Shown one piece after another: positions 10,597 through 21,667 of a stretch of 64,000 nucleotides of DNA. The notes under the pieces are model-generated. The model did no database searches and was not told where the DNA came from. It was given only the letters and a program-made list of their open reading frames with translations. Both the position numbers and the translations under genes were made by a program. How positions within the stretch are numbered: the first letter of the stretch is position 1; every line of letters starts with the position of its first letter. The DNA comes from Forficula auricularia (lineage: Eukaryota; Arthropoda; Insecta; Dermaptera; Forficulidae). The stretch lies in contig JALMQS010000085.1 in assembly GCA_024734495.1 (NCBI GenBank), positions 12,376,048-12,440,047 of the forward strand. Direction: 5' to 3'.

Positions 10597-11634
10597 AGCT
10601 TACATTAATATTTTTTTCTAGGATCGCTTGGTATGGTGAGGGTATGCCAAATCTAAGTTCGCGACCTCGAAAGTGTGGGGAACAACTTTTGGTGGCCGAA
10701 AAACCTCGAAATGTTGGGACTTTTTCCTGTTTTTCACTTATAACTCGAAAAAGGTCCATATTTTGTAAATAACCGTCCTATAGTAAATTAAAGAGGACAC
10801 AATTTCGCGTCGATTAAAAAAAAAATAGAAAATTGGTCCAGTAGTTCGATTTTTTACGGGGATCCAAAAAACAGCCCCGGATCACTTTTGAATAACTATC
10901 CCAAAAACTCGCACTTTTTCAATTTTTATCCCATTTTGACCACGGAGGAGCACATTTTCGACAAAGATCACTCTGATGCTTTTGAGGATTCGAATTATAT
11001 CCTGTTCGGAAAATGCACGATATCTATAAATCTAAGAGTTTTATCAAAAAAGTGGTCTAAGTAAACGTTCAAGTCAACAAAATTTGCTAGGGAATGAGAT
11101 AAAAATCAAGTTACTAGGATGAGTGGTTTTCATTTTTTGAAGGAAAAACTGCGATTTTTTGCAAAAAATTGCATTTTTTTTAAAACATCAACCTCATTGC
11201 GGCACGAGTAACGATTATCCAATTAAGATGAAACTGTGTTCGAATTGTAGCAAATTTAATCTAGTTTAAAAATGTTTGGAGTCGTCTTTGTCAAAAACGT
11301 ACTCCTTCATGATCAAAATAAAAATAGGAGTTTTAGGGATATTCAAAAGTGATCCCCATAAAAAATCGAACTACTGGATCAATTTTCTATTTTTTTTAAT
11401 TGACCCGAAATTTTGTCCTCTTTAATTTACTATAGGAAGCTTATTTACAAAATATGAACTGTTTTCTAGTTCTAAGCGAAAAACTGGAAAAAGTCCGAAA
11501 ATGTCGAGGTTTGTCGGCCACCAAAAGTTGTCCCCCACACTTTCGAGGTCGTAAACTTAGATTAGGCATACTCACACCATATCAAGCGATCCTAGAAAAA
11601 AAATATTTTCTCGCAATTAATGTAAGGTGAAATA
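10597..11634. repeat. Long inverted repeat 2
   Basis: Left arm 10597-10990 and right arm about 11240-11634 are inverted copies. For example, CTAGGATCGCTTGG at 10619 returns as CAAGCGATCCTAG at 11583, and CTCGAAAGTGTGGGG at 10666 as the inverse near 11535-11550. The loop is about 250 bp and related to the loop of repeat 1. Confidence 0.8.
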
Positions 11635-11825
11635 CCTACCCCTATATACTGGGCTACTGGGCTAGTAGTATTTATTTTGTTCAAAATATGTATTTACTGT
11701 TACCTACGATGGCTGCTGGGCTATCACGATTTTTTTTTCAATTCAAAAGTTTTTATTTAGAATATATTATACAATTTTTATAAGTACATTATATAGAATA
11801 AAATAGTTGTATTCATTTTAGAAAA

Positions 11826-13353
11826 AGTCCAGGCAAATTACGGGGAAAAATGGCGTAAACAGGAAATAATTCCCGGTAAATATTTTATTTCTGGAATATC
11901 TTTATTGCTACTCCAATATTACTATCCTAACCTTTCCTCCAAATCAATGTTGTGGAAGTTTTTCTACGCGCCTAAAAATGAGAAAATTTCTGAGTTTTTT
12001 CAGTTTTTGTTGATGACTCAAAAACGGCATATCAAATCAAAAGGATTTTTATTGGATAAATTAAAGCTCTTTAACATACGGGTAAAATGATAAAAATTTC
12101 ATTTATTAAGGTTCAGTAGAACCGGTACTAGCGCTTGTCAAAAAACAGCCCACGGGATCACTTTTGAATATCCCTAAAACTCGAACTTTTTTCGATTATT
12201 CCCCATTTTGACCATGAAGAAGCACGTTTTCGACAAAGACCATTCTATACATTTTTAAACTAGACTAAATTTGCTACAATTAAAATAAAGTTTCATTCTA
12301 ATTGGATAATGTTAACATGAGGTTGAAGTTTTGAAAAAATGCAATTTTTTGCCAAAAATCGCAGTTTTTCCTTGACAAAATGAAAACCACTCATCGTAGA
12401 AACGTGATTTCTATCTTCTTGTCTAGGAAATTTTATTTACTTGAACGTTTACTTGGACCACTTTTTTTTTAAATTCTTAGATTTATAGATATCCAGCATT
12501 TTCCATGACAGGAAATGTTCCAATGTTTCAAAAAAATCGCAGTTTTTCCTTCATAAAATGAAAACCACTCATCTTATAAACTTGATTTTTATCTCATTCT
12601 CTTGTAAATTGTGTTAACTTGAACGTTTACTTGGACCCTTTTTTTTGATAAAACTCTTAGATTTATAAAAATCCAGCATTTTCCATGACGCTTATGAGGA
12701 TTCGGATCATATCCTGTCCGGAAATCAAAAAATTGGTCCAAGAAATCGTTCAAGTAAATAAAATTTCCTAGACAATGAGATAGGAATCACGTTTCTACGA
12801 TGAGTGGTTTTCATTTTATCAAGGAAAAACTGCGATTTTTGGAAAAAAATTGCATTTTTTCAAAACTTCAACCTCATGTTAACATTATCCAATTAGAATG
12901 AAACTTCATTTAAATTATAGCAAATTTAATCTAGTTTAAAAATCTATAGAGTCCTCTTTGTCGAAAACGTGGTCCTTCGTGTTCAAAATGTGGAAAAATC
13001 GAAAACAGTTCGAGTTTTAGGGATATTCAAAAGTGATCCCGGTGGTTGTTTTTTGACAGGCACCAGTACCGGTTCGACAGAACCAAAATAAATGAAATTT
13101 TTCTCTTTTTACTTGAGATTTAAAGAGCTTGACATTATATAATAGATATCTTTTTTATTTGATAAGCGGTTTTTGTGTTATTCAAGAAAAACTCCGAAAT
13201 TTTCTCATTTTGAGTGGCGTATAAAAATTTCCACAACACAGATTTGAGGGAAAAGTTAGGATACTAATATTGGAGTACCAATAAAGGTATTCCAGCAATA
13301 AAATCTTTACCGGAAATTATTTCCTGTTTAAATCGTAATTTGCCTGGGCTAAA
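11826..13353. repeat. Long inverted repeat 3
   Basis: Arms of about 640 bp (11826-12465 and 12730-13353). The outer CCAGGCAAATTACG at 11829 returns as CGTAATTTGCCTGG at 13334, and GAACCGGTACTAGCG at 12119 pairs with CACCAGTACCGGTTC near 13062. The centre has two further direct copies of the same module. Arms overlap in sequence with the loops of repeats 1 and 2. Confidence 0.8.
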
Positions 13354-13852
13354 GAAGCTGTAACTAATTTTTTTTTTAATTTTACAAAATATCTATTTTA
13401 TATTAGTAGTCTCAACCAATTTATTAAATATGAAGAACTCAATTAACGAACTATAATCAAAGTATATTATAATATATATTTAATAAATAGGTAACCCTGT
13501 ATATTTTCACCTGCTTCATGCGCTCTTTTTGTTTGTTTTTAATTTTACAGAGGGTCAAAATCGCCTCTAAAAACTACTTTTGAAGTCCAAAATTTCAAAA
13601 TTTTCCCCGGGGGCTGGGGGTGGGGTGCAGGTACATGATCCCCCCAAAATAAAAGACTGGTACCGTCCCTGGTATAATTGTAATATTTCTTTAGAATGTA
13701 ATCGTATTTCTTGTAAATAAACATTAATTAATTGAATTTCCTAGTAAAATAAAATTTTTGTTATATTCTTGTATTTAATTTTTAATATCGCTCCCCCCCC
13801 CCCCCCACCATAAAAAATTCATGGATCCGCCCTTGCATGACATTAAATGATG

Positions 13853-14595
13853 CACTGATATTTTTTCTCTGAGCTTGGTGGTTTACCTCCAGTTCAGATT
13901 CTTCTTCAGTTTTCAAAAAAGAAATAATACAATCTCTGATCTGAAGTCAAGTTGACTGATAGTAGAGCCTGTTCTCAGTTGGTACATTTTCCAAGCACGA
14001 ACAGCTTTCAACAAGTTTGTTACAGCCCTTTCACCTAATCCTAGGTTTTGATTAGTCTCCCGTGAAGCTCCACGATATGCATCAAACTGAAACACATATC
14101 CTCTAACCGAGGCTATACACCACAGTTTAAATCCAAACCTTACTGGTTTCCCTCGTATGAACATCTTAGCAGAATGACGTCCAAAATATGACACCATCTC
14201 TTCATCCATTGATATTGGATGTGAAAACACTCCAAACTGCATCTACCGTTCATTTAGTTTATTGAAAAAAGATCTTTGTTTGAAAAACTTATCAGATTTG
14301 TCTAATTTATCATTATCACAAAGATGCGTCTACGCAACGTTTATATAAATCGATCACTGCTGTGACATATTCAAGAAAAAAAATATCCATGTGTATCCCA
14401 TATATATAGCATTCAAGAATATGCACATAAAAGTTGAACTAAATATATTTTAACACTTGAAATAAATTATTGAAAATATTTTAAAAAAAACAGTCTTCAG
14501 TATATATTTATTTTTTCATAAAATGTTAGACCCCTAATTGTGAAATAAAAACACATAGACAGAAGAGAGTTTGCGAATGCCTTTTAATGGGTTAA
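13853..14595 (-). mobile_element. piggyBac transposase remnant, unit A
   Basis: The minus strand reads FNKPNERYMQFGVFSHPISM, then DEEMVSYFGRHSAKMFIRGK and PVRFGFKLWCIASVRGYVFQ, which is the catalytic-core region of a piggyBac (DDE_Tnp_1_7) transposase. The N-terminal half is gone. A deletion joins the C-terminal side directly to the gypsy fragment at about 13852. The candidate element end is TTAA at 14592-14595, matching the TTAA end of the unit B copy. Sits in ZNF intron 1. Confidence 0.82.
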
Positions 14596-14724
14596 TAGCT
14601 GTTTGAATTTTCCTCCTTCAGAGTTAAATAGCTTCTAATTTAATTAATAGATAATACAAATAAATAGAAATTATTCTCTCGATGAGATATTTTAAAATTA
14701 TTTAATAATTTAACCAATACTCAC

Positions 14725-14794
14725 CTTTATGAATGGGGTAGTGATTGGGATTATTGAGAATCATATTGATATCCACAATCATAAAGTTATCCAT
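14725..14794 (-). CDS. ZNF copy A, coding exon 1 (start codon exon)
   Basis: ATG at 14794-14792 opens a 23-codon exon (MDNFMIVDINMILNNPNHYP...) ending in AAAG before the donor GTGAGT at 14724. The leftover G joins the GG that opens exon 2 to make Gly. The same 70-bp exon occurs at 32439-32508 with one or two substitutions. Sequence above it (14796-15110) is conserved between units and probably holds the 5' UTR and promoter. The intron to exon 2 is 6 kb and filled with transposons. Confidence 0.62.
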
Positions 14795-14795
14795 T

Positions 14796-15116
14796 ATCTT
14801 ATTATCTATATTAATAGAAATATTGAAAAAAACTTTGTTTAATAATCCAAAGCAAGAAATTATTTAGAATTATTATCGATCAAATGACAGACGAGGTAAA
14901 TTGTGGGATGGCGACTTGTTGAAGAAAAGGTAGAAGTTTCATGTTCTAATCGAAAGATGGCAGTAGTGTAGAGATTGTTGAAAAAATTCAAATTAAAAAG
15001 TAGTAAAATTAAATTATTCTAAACAAAAATAATTCATATATTCTCGAAATAAAAATTACTCTTGGTTAATTGAAAATAAATTCAAGTAGGTTACAAGTTT
15101 TGGATTTTTATAAATT
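14796..15116 (-). promoter_or_regulatory. Presumed 5' UTR/promoter region of ZNF copy A
   Basis: This block is retained nearly unchanged in unit B (32510-32838), upstream of the ATG-bearing exon on the minus strand. No TATA box is obvious. Assigned by position only. Confidence 0.3.
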
Positions 15117-15420
15117 TTTTCATCATCATCATTGAGAACACATTGCTATGACTGGTTTGACACAACCACCCGCCTCGGTCCCATCATGCGAGCTGTTTGA
15201 TCTCCAAATGTCTCGCATCCCATATCGCTTATTATTTTTTCGAAATATTCAAATCTGTACCTTCCCCCTGACCCCCTCCAAGATATCCCTCAGCAATCCC
15301 CCTGACCCCCTTCATCTGACCCGTTCTTTTCCTCAGACTCTTCCTCTATACCCTCGTCTGTCTCATATCAGACAACAATCGAATCAACAGTATTGTAACA
15401 AATTGGATTTGTGAGTATTC
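15117..15420 (-). mobile_element. 3' end of an RTE-like LINE (minus strand), unit A
   Basis: Minus-strand sequence shares the C-terminal coding region and an (ATG)n tail (CATCATCAT at about 15120) with copies at 32838-33165 and 36672-37037. In the 36.7-kb copy, phrases such as RRGRMMGHTLRHGGLL are readable, which are characteristic of RTE/BovB-type ORF2 C-termini. Confidence 0.6.
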
Positions 15421-15589
15421 TAAAATTTTAGAATCCTATGGTTGAAAAGTCTAGCCTCGTCAACTACAGGGGCAGAAATTAATTACTTATGTACATTTTG
15501 TTGTCTTAAAGTACATTTTGGTTTGAAAACAGCCATAGAATCATTCACACGGGGGGGGGGGGCAGAATGGGATGGCTGGAGTGGGCATT

Positions 15590-17975
15590 ATTATGAATAA
15601 AAAAATAGGGCAAAGGATAAAGAATTATCTACAATTAAGCAAAAGGATTGTTATTATCACAGTGGATTAGAAACCTAAAGATACTGTCATAATCCAGGTA
15701 ATAATGCTGCCTACTACATCACATGAGGACCAAGAAATAGAAGAAATGTACGAACAAATTGAAAACCTGATGAAGCGCGTTAAAGGGGATGAAAATTTAA
15801 TAATTATGGGGGTTGGAATGCAAGAGTAGGAAAAGGCAAAGAAGGAAATGTGGTGGGCGAACACGGTCTAGGAGATAGGAATGAAAGGGGCGAAAGATTA
15901 ATTGAATTTTGCAATAAGCACAGTCTAGTAGTAGCAAACACACTCTTCCAACACCATCCAAGAAGGATCTACACGTGGAAAATGCCAAAAGACAAGGCGA
16001 GATTTCAAATAGATTACATATTAGTCAAACAAAGATTCAGAAATCAAGTAAAGGACTGTAAAAGCTATCCTGGGGCTGATATATCTAGTGATCACAATCT
16101 AATTGCGATGAAATGCCAACTAAAATTTAAAAAACTAATAAAAAAAGGGGTCGTTAAAAACTGGGGTCGTTAAAAAACTGGGATATATCTAAATTAAAAA
16201 ATAAGGAAGCCCAAACACTCTTCGAAAACGTAATGAATAAGAAACTGGAAGAAAAAACACCCACAAATAATAAAGAAGAAGAAATCGAACAAGAATGGAA
16301 TGATATGAAATCAAGCCTGACCGAAACAGCCAACGAAGTCCTTCAATCAAAGAAAAACGAAATTAAAAAGCCATGGGGAACAGACGAAATACTGCAACTG
16401 ATTGACGAACGAAGAAAATTTAAGAACAGAAAAGACGAAGAAGGGAAAGCAACATATAAAAAATTAAGATGGAAAGTTATAAGAGAATGTAGAAAAGCAA
16501 AAGAAAAAATGATTCAAGAAAAATGTAAAGAAGTCAACGAAAATCTAGTATTGGGAAAAGTTGATGTAGCCTATAGGGCAATAAAAAGAAATTTTCAAGA
16601 AGACAAGCCCAAAAGCAAGAACATAAGAGATAAAGGAGGCCACATTATTCTAAACGAAAACGAACAGGCAAATAGATGGAAGGAACACCTAGAAGAACTC
16701 TATGGAGAATAAACAAATAATGAACCCAATAGAAGAAGAAGAATCTGTGGACGAAAACGAATTAGGAGACCCCATACTCAGGTCAGAATTCGAGACAGCT
16801 TTGAAGGAACTAAAAAATAATAGAGCACTCGGAATAGACAATATACAAGCTGAAATCCTAAAGAACTCTGGAGAAAAGGCACGTGACAAACTTTTTGAAC
16901 TAATTAGCAAAATCTATAAATTGGGAATCATCCCAAAAGATTTCGAAAAAAACAAAATAGTCACACTTCCCAAAAAGACAGGCGCGGATAAATGTGAAAA
17001 TTTCAGGACCATTAGCCTAACCTCACATGCCTCCAAAATCCTAACCAAAATAATCCAAAGAAGAATAGAACAAAGAGTTGAAGAAAATCTGGGGAAAGAC
17101 CAGTTCGGCTTTAGAAGAAACAGAGGCACCCGAGAAGCAATTCTATCTCTTAGACTAATAATAGAAAGGGCTTTTATCAGGGAAGAATCTGTCTACATCG
17201 GATTCATAGACCTAGAAGAAGCATTCGATAACGTCAATTGGGAAATTATGTTTAAAATATTAAAACAGGCGGGAATAAAATTCAGGGAGAGAAGACTAAT
17301 CTACAATCTATATCAAAACCAGACGGCAATTATAAATATTGGAGATGAGCAAAGAGAAGCCAAAATAAAAAAAGGTGTAAGACAAGGATGTGTGCTGTCA
17401 CCCATGATTTTCAACTTATACATAGAAGAAGCGATTAAAGAATTCAAAGACAAAATTGATACAGGTATCGAAATCCAAGGTCAAAAGATCGCTATGTTAA
17501 GATTTGCCGATGACATTGCCCTTCTAGGAAGCAATAAAAAAGAATTAGAGGACGCCCTGAATGGAATTAACCAAATCCTAATAGAAGAAATCAAAATGAA
17601 AATAAACAAGAATAAAACCAAGGTCCTAGTATGTACAAAACAAGAACAAACGAGACAGGAATGCATCAAAATTAACCAAGAAAACCTATAAGGAGTTAAG
17701 GAATTCCGCTACCTAGGAAGTAAAATAACATGGGATGGGAGGAGCGAAAACGAAATTAAATCAAGAATTGCCCAAGCAAAAATGGGGTTTAATTCAAAAC
17801 AAAAACTACTATGCTCCTCCTCAATCAGCTTAGAAAACAGGAAGTTGCTATTGAAGACATACTCTATGTATGGAGCATAGCCATGTACGGGTGTGAAACC
17901 TGGACAATTGGAAAAGCGGAGAGAAAGAGATTAGAGGCTTTCGAAAATTTCATAATCAGATATTACCTATATGAT
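15590..17975 (+). mobile_element. RTE-like LINE: endonuclease end plus reverse transcriptase, several frame breaks
   Basis: A frame at 15850-16173 encodes the C-terminal part of an apurinic endonuclease domain (GLGDRNERGERLIEF, then QIDYILV and SDHNLI). Linker sequence follows at 16233-16712 and RT at 16702-17691. RT boxes are GFIDLEEAFDNVNW (motif A), KGVRQGCVLSPMIFNLYIE (motif B) and LRFADDIALL (motif C). After the stop at 17691 the thumb continues in frame fragments (VKEFRYLGSKITWDG; AMYGCETWTIGKAERKR). The 3' end is missing, and unit-A host sequence resumes at about 17985. It was inserted between the ZNF and ccANK genes. Inactive through frameshifts. Confidence 0.86.
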
Positions 17976-18184
17976 TAAATTTTTCTTAATGTAATCATTT
18001 TGAATTTATTCAAAAGTATAGTGCTTTTGATTGAATTATGTTGGTAGCCTTGGCCAATGACGTTTTGAGAAAAGTTCATATCCTTGAAGGGGATTCTCGT
18101 TGTAATTTCGTTGTCCTGTTGTCCAGTGGATATTTTCTTTTCTTATTACCTACTATAAAGAAATCTTATTAAAGTAAATTAAAA

Positions 18185-21100
18185 ATGTCTGAGAACATGG
18201 AACAAGTCCTAATGAAATATTATTTAAGAAAACATCGAGCTGAAAGAGAAGGGGCCATTCAGAAAATGAAAAATGAAATTTTATCGAAAGAGTTGCAGGT
18301 GGGAATTAATTAGATTGTAATTAATTAAATATTTATTTATTTGTTAATCTATTTATTTATTTATTTATTTGAAGCGAACAAAAGAGTGTTTGAAAAAAGA
18401 AAAAGAAGAGAAAAATAATTTAGTCGAAATAATGCAAAATTTGATCAAAAAAGAAAATGAGAAATTATATAAAAAAGTAAGATTTATTTAGTTATTTATT
18501 TCAATGAATAATTAATTTAATTTTTAATTATATATATTTTTTTTTAATTAGATCATTGATGAGACGAAAACTGAAACCAATTCAATTAAAGATGGAATTG
18601 AAACTTTAAAGGAAAATATACCTCAAGTATTTATTTATTTTTTTCATCTAATTATTAATCAATTTATTGCTGTACTTAATCTATTCTCTATTTATTTATT
18701 TTTCTACACTACACAAATAGCAAAATTCCATAATTCGCACCTCATTCGTTCATTAATTAATCAATTCACTTATTCAAATTTTTTATATACAAATATACAT
18801 CTAAAAGGAATTTGAAAAAATCATTAGATTTTCTCATTATACTATTAGTTCTATTTTTAGATACCCTAATGAAGGTTTCGCTATCATTAAGAATATTATA
18901 TAATTTATCATGATAATCTTTCTTTTCAATAAAAACCGAACATTTACTTTTATCTGCTCTAATTAAGATAATTTCATTATTTTCTCTGAGGTATTTGTTA
19001 ATGATGATTTTGTTTTGGGGATGGTTGGCAAAATGGCATTCGTTCGTTCAATGACTCTATATATTTTTACTTTACCATACAGGGTATGGTCAAGTATTGT
19101 AATCGTGCATGAAAAAAGTGGTTTTGTTCCTTCTTTTTTTCGAAATATCTCAAAAACGGCTTAAACTATTTTGATTAAAAAAATTGAGCGAAACCGTGGC
19201 ATTTCGGTCTACAAAAAAGCACAAATAAGTGAACATCGAAAAAATTATATTTTTCGAGATAATAATTGTTTTCTCAAAATGTCTGTTAGTTAATTAGTCA
19301 GTGCGATACCAAATTTTTGTGGACGATCTAGCTCAAAAACTAGTGTGAATATCAAAACCAAATTTCACACGTTGTTTTGTTCTATTGAGATTAAGAGCTG
19401 ATTAGATTTTGGTGCAAATCGACCCAAAATTAAGGAGTGCGGAGGGGGGATTAAAAATTAAAAATCTAGGCTATTTGTGCAAACTCAATCAAATTTTGTA
19501 TACATAATCAGTGGGACCCCAGAAGTCTAAAAATGGAAAAACTAACCCCCTCCTCTCCCTACATGATTATAAATAATTTTGGGGCCAGGTTGTATGGCAA
19601 AGTCAAGTGGATGGCCACATCAGAGCACGTCAGCTTATTTTCTATATTTATAGTTATTAATTTGATTTGTGACTATATTAATAGATTTTGTTCTTAATGA
19701 GGGTTGTAAATCGGGTTCATGATACTGAATCGTATTTTCTACAGCAGAAATTAATTCTGCTATTTTCTTACTTTTAGGAATGAGTGGAAATTTTGCAATT
19801 TCCATAATATAATGTGCGATAGATTTATTTGTGAGATCGATACACCATGCCTTAGGGTGATCTCCATTAATTTCGGAATGGTTATTTGGGAAATTCTTAT
19901 CATGATTATCATAATTGTTATATAATATGTTAGATTGTTGGCTATTTTGGATATTATTTTTATCAATACCATTATGAAATCTATCGTAGTGCAAATTGAA
20001 TTTATTTTTTATAATTTTCAGCTATTTATCTCGCCTTCCATTACATTCAATTAAAAGTCCGTCTCTCTCCAGAGAAAATTTCGTTGCAAAAATAATTTTT
20101 TTTTTTAACATCTCCTTTTAATTATTTATTTTTTTTTTATTCAGCTGATTGAAGAGAATAATTCATTGAAATGTGAAATAAATTCGCTCAAAAATGAAAT
20201 TCAAACGTTAAATAATAATGTAAGATCTTATTTATTTATTTAATTATATATTTATAAGAAAATTTTTTTAATTGATTTTCATATAATTAAAATAAATACA
20301 AACTTTTAAACGGTGGGGGTCTAGGGGTGCAGTGGTGGGGGAAGTGGCTTCGGGGTACGAGGGGGGTGTAGATGGGGCTGAGGGGTGCAGGAGGTGGGGT
20401 GAAGTCGCGGGGATTAATATATAGCTTTTAACTGAAGCAAAAAGTTACCGAGCATCGCTCGGTGGCCAGGTAAAGTCATCTGGGTGGATGACCACATCAG
20501 TTTAGTTAGATTATGGATTAAATTAATTCTCTGGGAAATCAAATCCAGACAATGAACAATAAAAATGCAAATTTAATTATTATCCTATTTATTTATTTAT
20601 AAATAAAACCATTGTTGAAATCTATTCTCTATTTATTTACTTTTTTAGGTTACGGCTAAGATTGATTCACTGGGAAATAGAATCGATTCACTCAGCAGCG
20701 AAATGGCTAATTTAATGAGAAATGTAAAGTATTTATTTATTTATTTTAATGATTGATATTGATAAGAGATAATAAATCATTTCCAGCAGAAGACACTCTC
20801 TTTTAATATCCCCTTCAATTTATAAAAATTCTGCTACTCTCGGCAAAAAGAAACTTTCAATTTATTTATCTATCATCACAGAGAGACCACAAAACTGCTC
20901 ATTAACAATTTCTGCTCATAAATTCAATTAATATTAACATTTAACAATATTACATGTAAATACACATACATACATACATACATGTATGGCCACATTAAGC
21001 TTTTAAACAAAAATTCAAACCTCAATAAAAAAATCTGCATTCAATTTGAACTTTTGTATTCTAGTTTGAATTTATTAGCAAAGTTCTAATTTGGATCACA

Positions 21101-21667
21101 ATATAAATTTATTTATTTATTTAATTTCAGATGGACGAATTAAATACAAATACAGAAGAAGAACGAGAAGAAGTTCCATTGGATAGAGATGGAACTGAAG
21201 ATATTTGGCAAGCTGTAGAAAAAGGATCGCTAAAGGGCCTGAAATTCCATTTGGCTAAGAATCCTTCAAATTTGAATAAAACAAAAGGAGAGATAAATTA
21301 CACTCCCCTGCATTATGCATCCCAAGAAGGCCATTTAGAAATTGTCAAATTCTTATTATCAAAATCAGCACTAGTGGATCCAAGGACTAAACGCAATCAA
21401 ACTCCTCTTATCTGGGCATGTTCTAGAGGCCATGTCTCTATAGCGAATTTGCTTTTGGACAAAGGGGCGGATATAAATTACTTAGCTAATGTTAGATTCA
21501 CAGCACTCCATTTTGCAGTTTCTCAAAATCATTTGGGTATTGTAAAATTATTAATTCAAAGGGGGGCGGATAAAACGTTGAAAAATAACCAAGGACAGAC
21601 TCCACTGGAATACGCTATTGCCTTAAAAAACAGACCTTCAATTGTAAATTATTTACGTTCCTTTTAA
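18185..21667 (+). CDS. Coiled-coil/ankyrin-repeat protein 'ccANK', copy A (six spliced exons)
   Basis: Predicted exons: 18185-18298, 18375-18476, 18552-18626, 20145-20219, 20649-20723 and 21131-21667. Each is bounded by AG/GT and each intron is phase 0. The joined frame is 325 codons with no stop. Residues 1-147 are Lys/Glu-rich with heptad-like Leu/Ile spacing (e.g. LIEENNSLKCEINSLKNEI), a predicted coiled coil; three of the exons are exactly 25 codons. Residues about 170-325 form an ankyrin domain: a capping repeat (IWQAVEKGSLKGLKFHL), then TPLHYAS, TPLIWAC, TALHFAV and TPLEYAI repeats. No signal peptide or membrane span is seen, so it is probably intracellular and oligomeric. The start ATG is conserved in copy B. 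AATAAA signals follow the stop. Function unknown. The last exon begins with ATG and could start a shorter ankyrin-only protein. Confidence 0.7.
18780..19065 (-). mobile_element. Penelope-like element RT fragment, downstream part
   Basis: The minus strand reads KYLRENNEIILIRADKSKC, SVFIEKKDYHDKLYNILNDS and ETFIRVSKN. This matches the N-terminal RT block of Penelope-like elements (usually ..ADKGN..VV..K..Y..K...L.D..T[YF]..). It lies in ccANK-A intron 3 and is separated from its upstream part (19639-19994) by an 'ACTTTACCATAC' repeat inserted at 19066. Confidence 0.6.
19066..19638 (+). repeat. 'ACTTTACCATAC' repeat, copy 2
   Basis: Full-length copy splitting a Penelope-like fragment in ccANK-A intron 3. 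The 5' palindrome CCATACAGGGTATGG and the 3' end CACGTCAGCTTA are both present. Confidence 0.78.
19639..19994 (-). mobile_element. Penelope-like element ORF, N-terminal part
   Basis: The minus-strand frame (HYIMEIAKFPLIPKSKKIAE...LISAVENTIQ) resembles the N-terminal region that precedes RT in Penelope-like elements, and it is collinear with the RT piece at 18780-19065. The 'ACTTTACCATAC' insertion breaks it. Assignment rests mainly on position and weak motif likeness. Confidence 0.45.
20305..20515. repeat. G-rich Helitron-like remnant
   Basis: G-rich sequence ends with a hairpin ACCGAGCATCGCTCGGT at about 20444-20462. The same G-rich body and hairpin recur at 41950-42180, and a related G-rich body at 49160-49624 ends in a Helitron-type CTAG terminus. 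Located in ccANK-A intron 4. Confidence 0.5.
20516..20580 (+). pseudogene. Decayed ccANK coiled-coil exon
   Basis: Between exons 4 and 5, the phrase INSLGNQIQTMNN is readable after a TTAG acceptor-like site and resembles the functional exon 5 phrase KIDSLGNRIDSL. A stop (TAA) precedes it and no donor is seen, so it is a dead copy of a coiled-coil exon. Confidence 0.5.

Larger units (their letters stand above)
9350..13835. mobile_element. 4.5-kb hAT-ended element with internal giant hairpins
   Basis: The left end CAAGGGCGGATCCA and the right end TGGATCCGCCCTTG are perfect inverted termini. They are flanked by an 8-bp target duplication with one difference (CATAACAT 9342-9349; CATGACAT 13836-13843), as expected for hAT transposition. 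Unit B at 28390-28420 keeps the uninterrupted target. G/C homopolymers adjoin both ends. There is no transposase frame; the interior consists of three related long inverted repeats. A 308-bp relative with the same ends is at 33816-34123. Confidence 0.85.

Noticed and set aside
15148..15414. Pro/Ser-rich 88-codon plus-strand frame
   Set aside because: Antisense to the C-terminal end of an RTE-like LINE.
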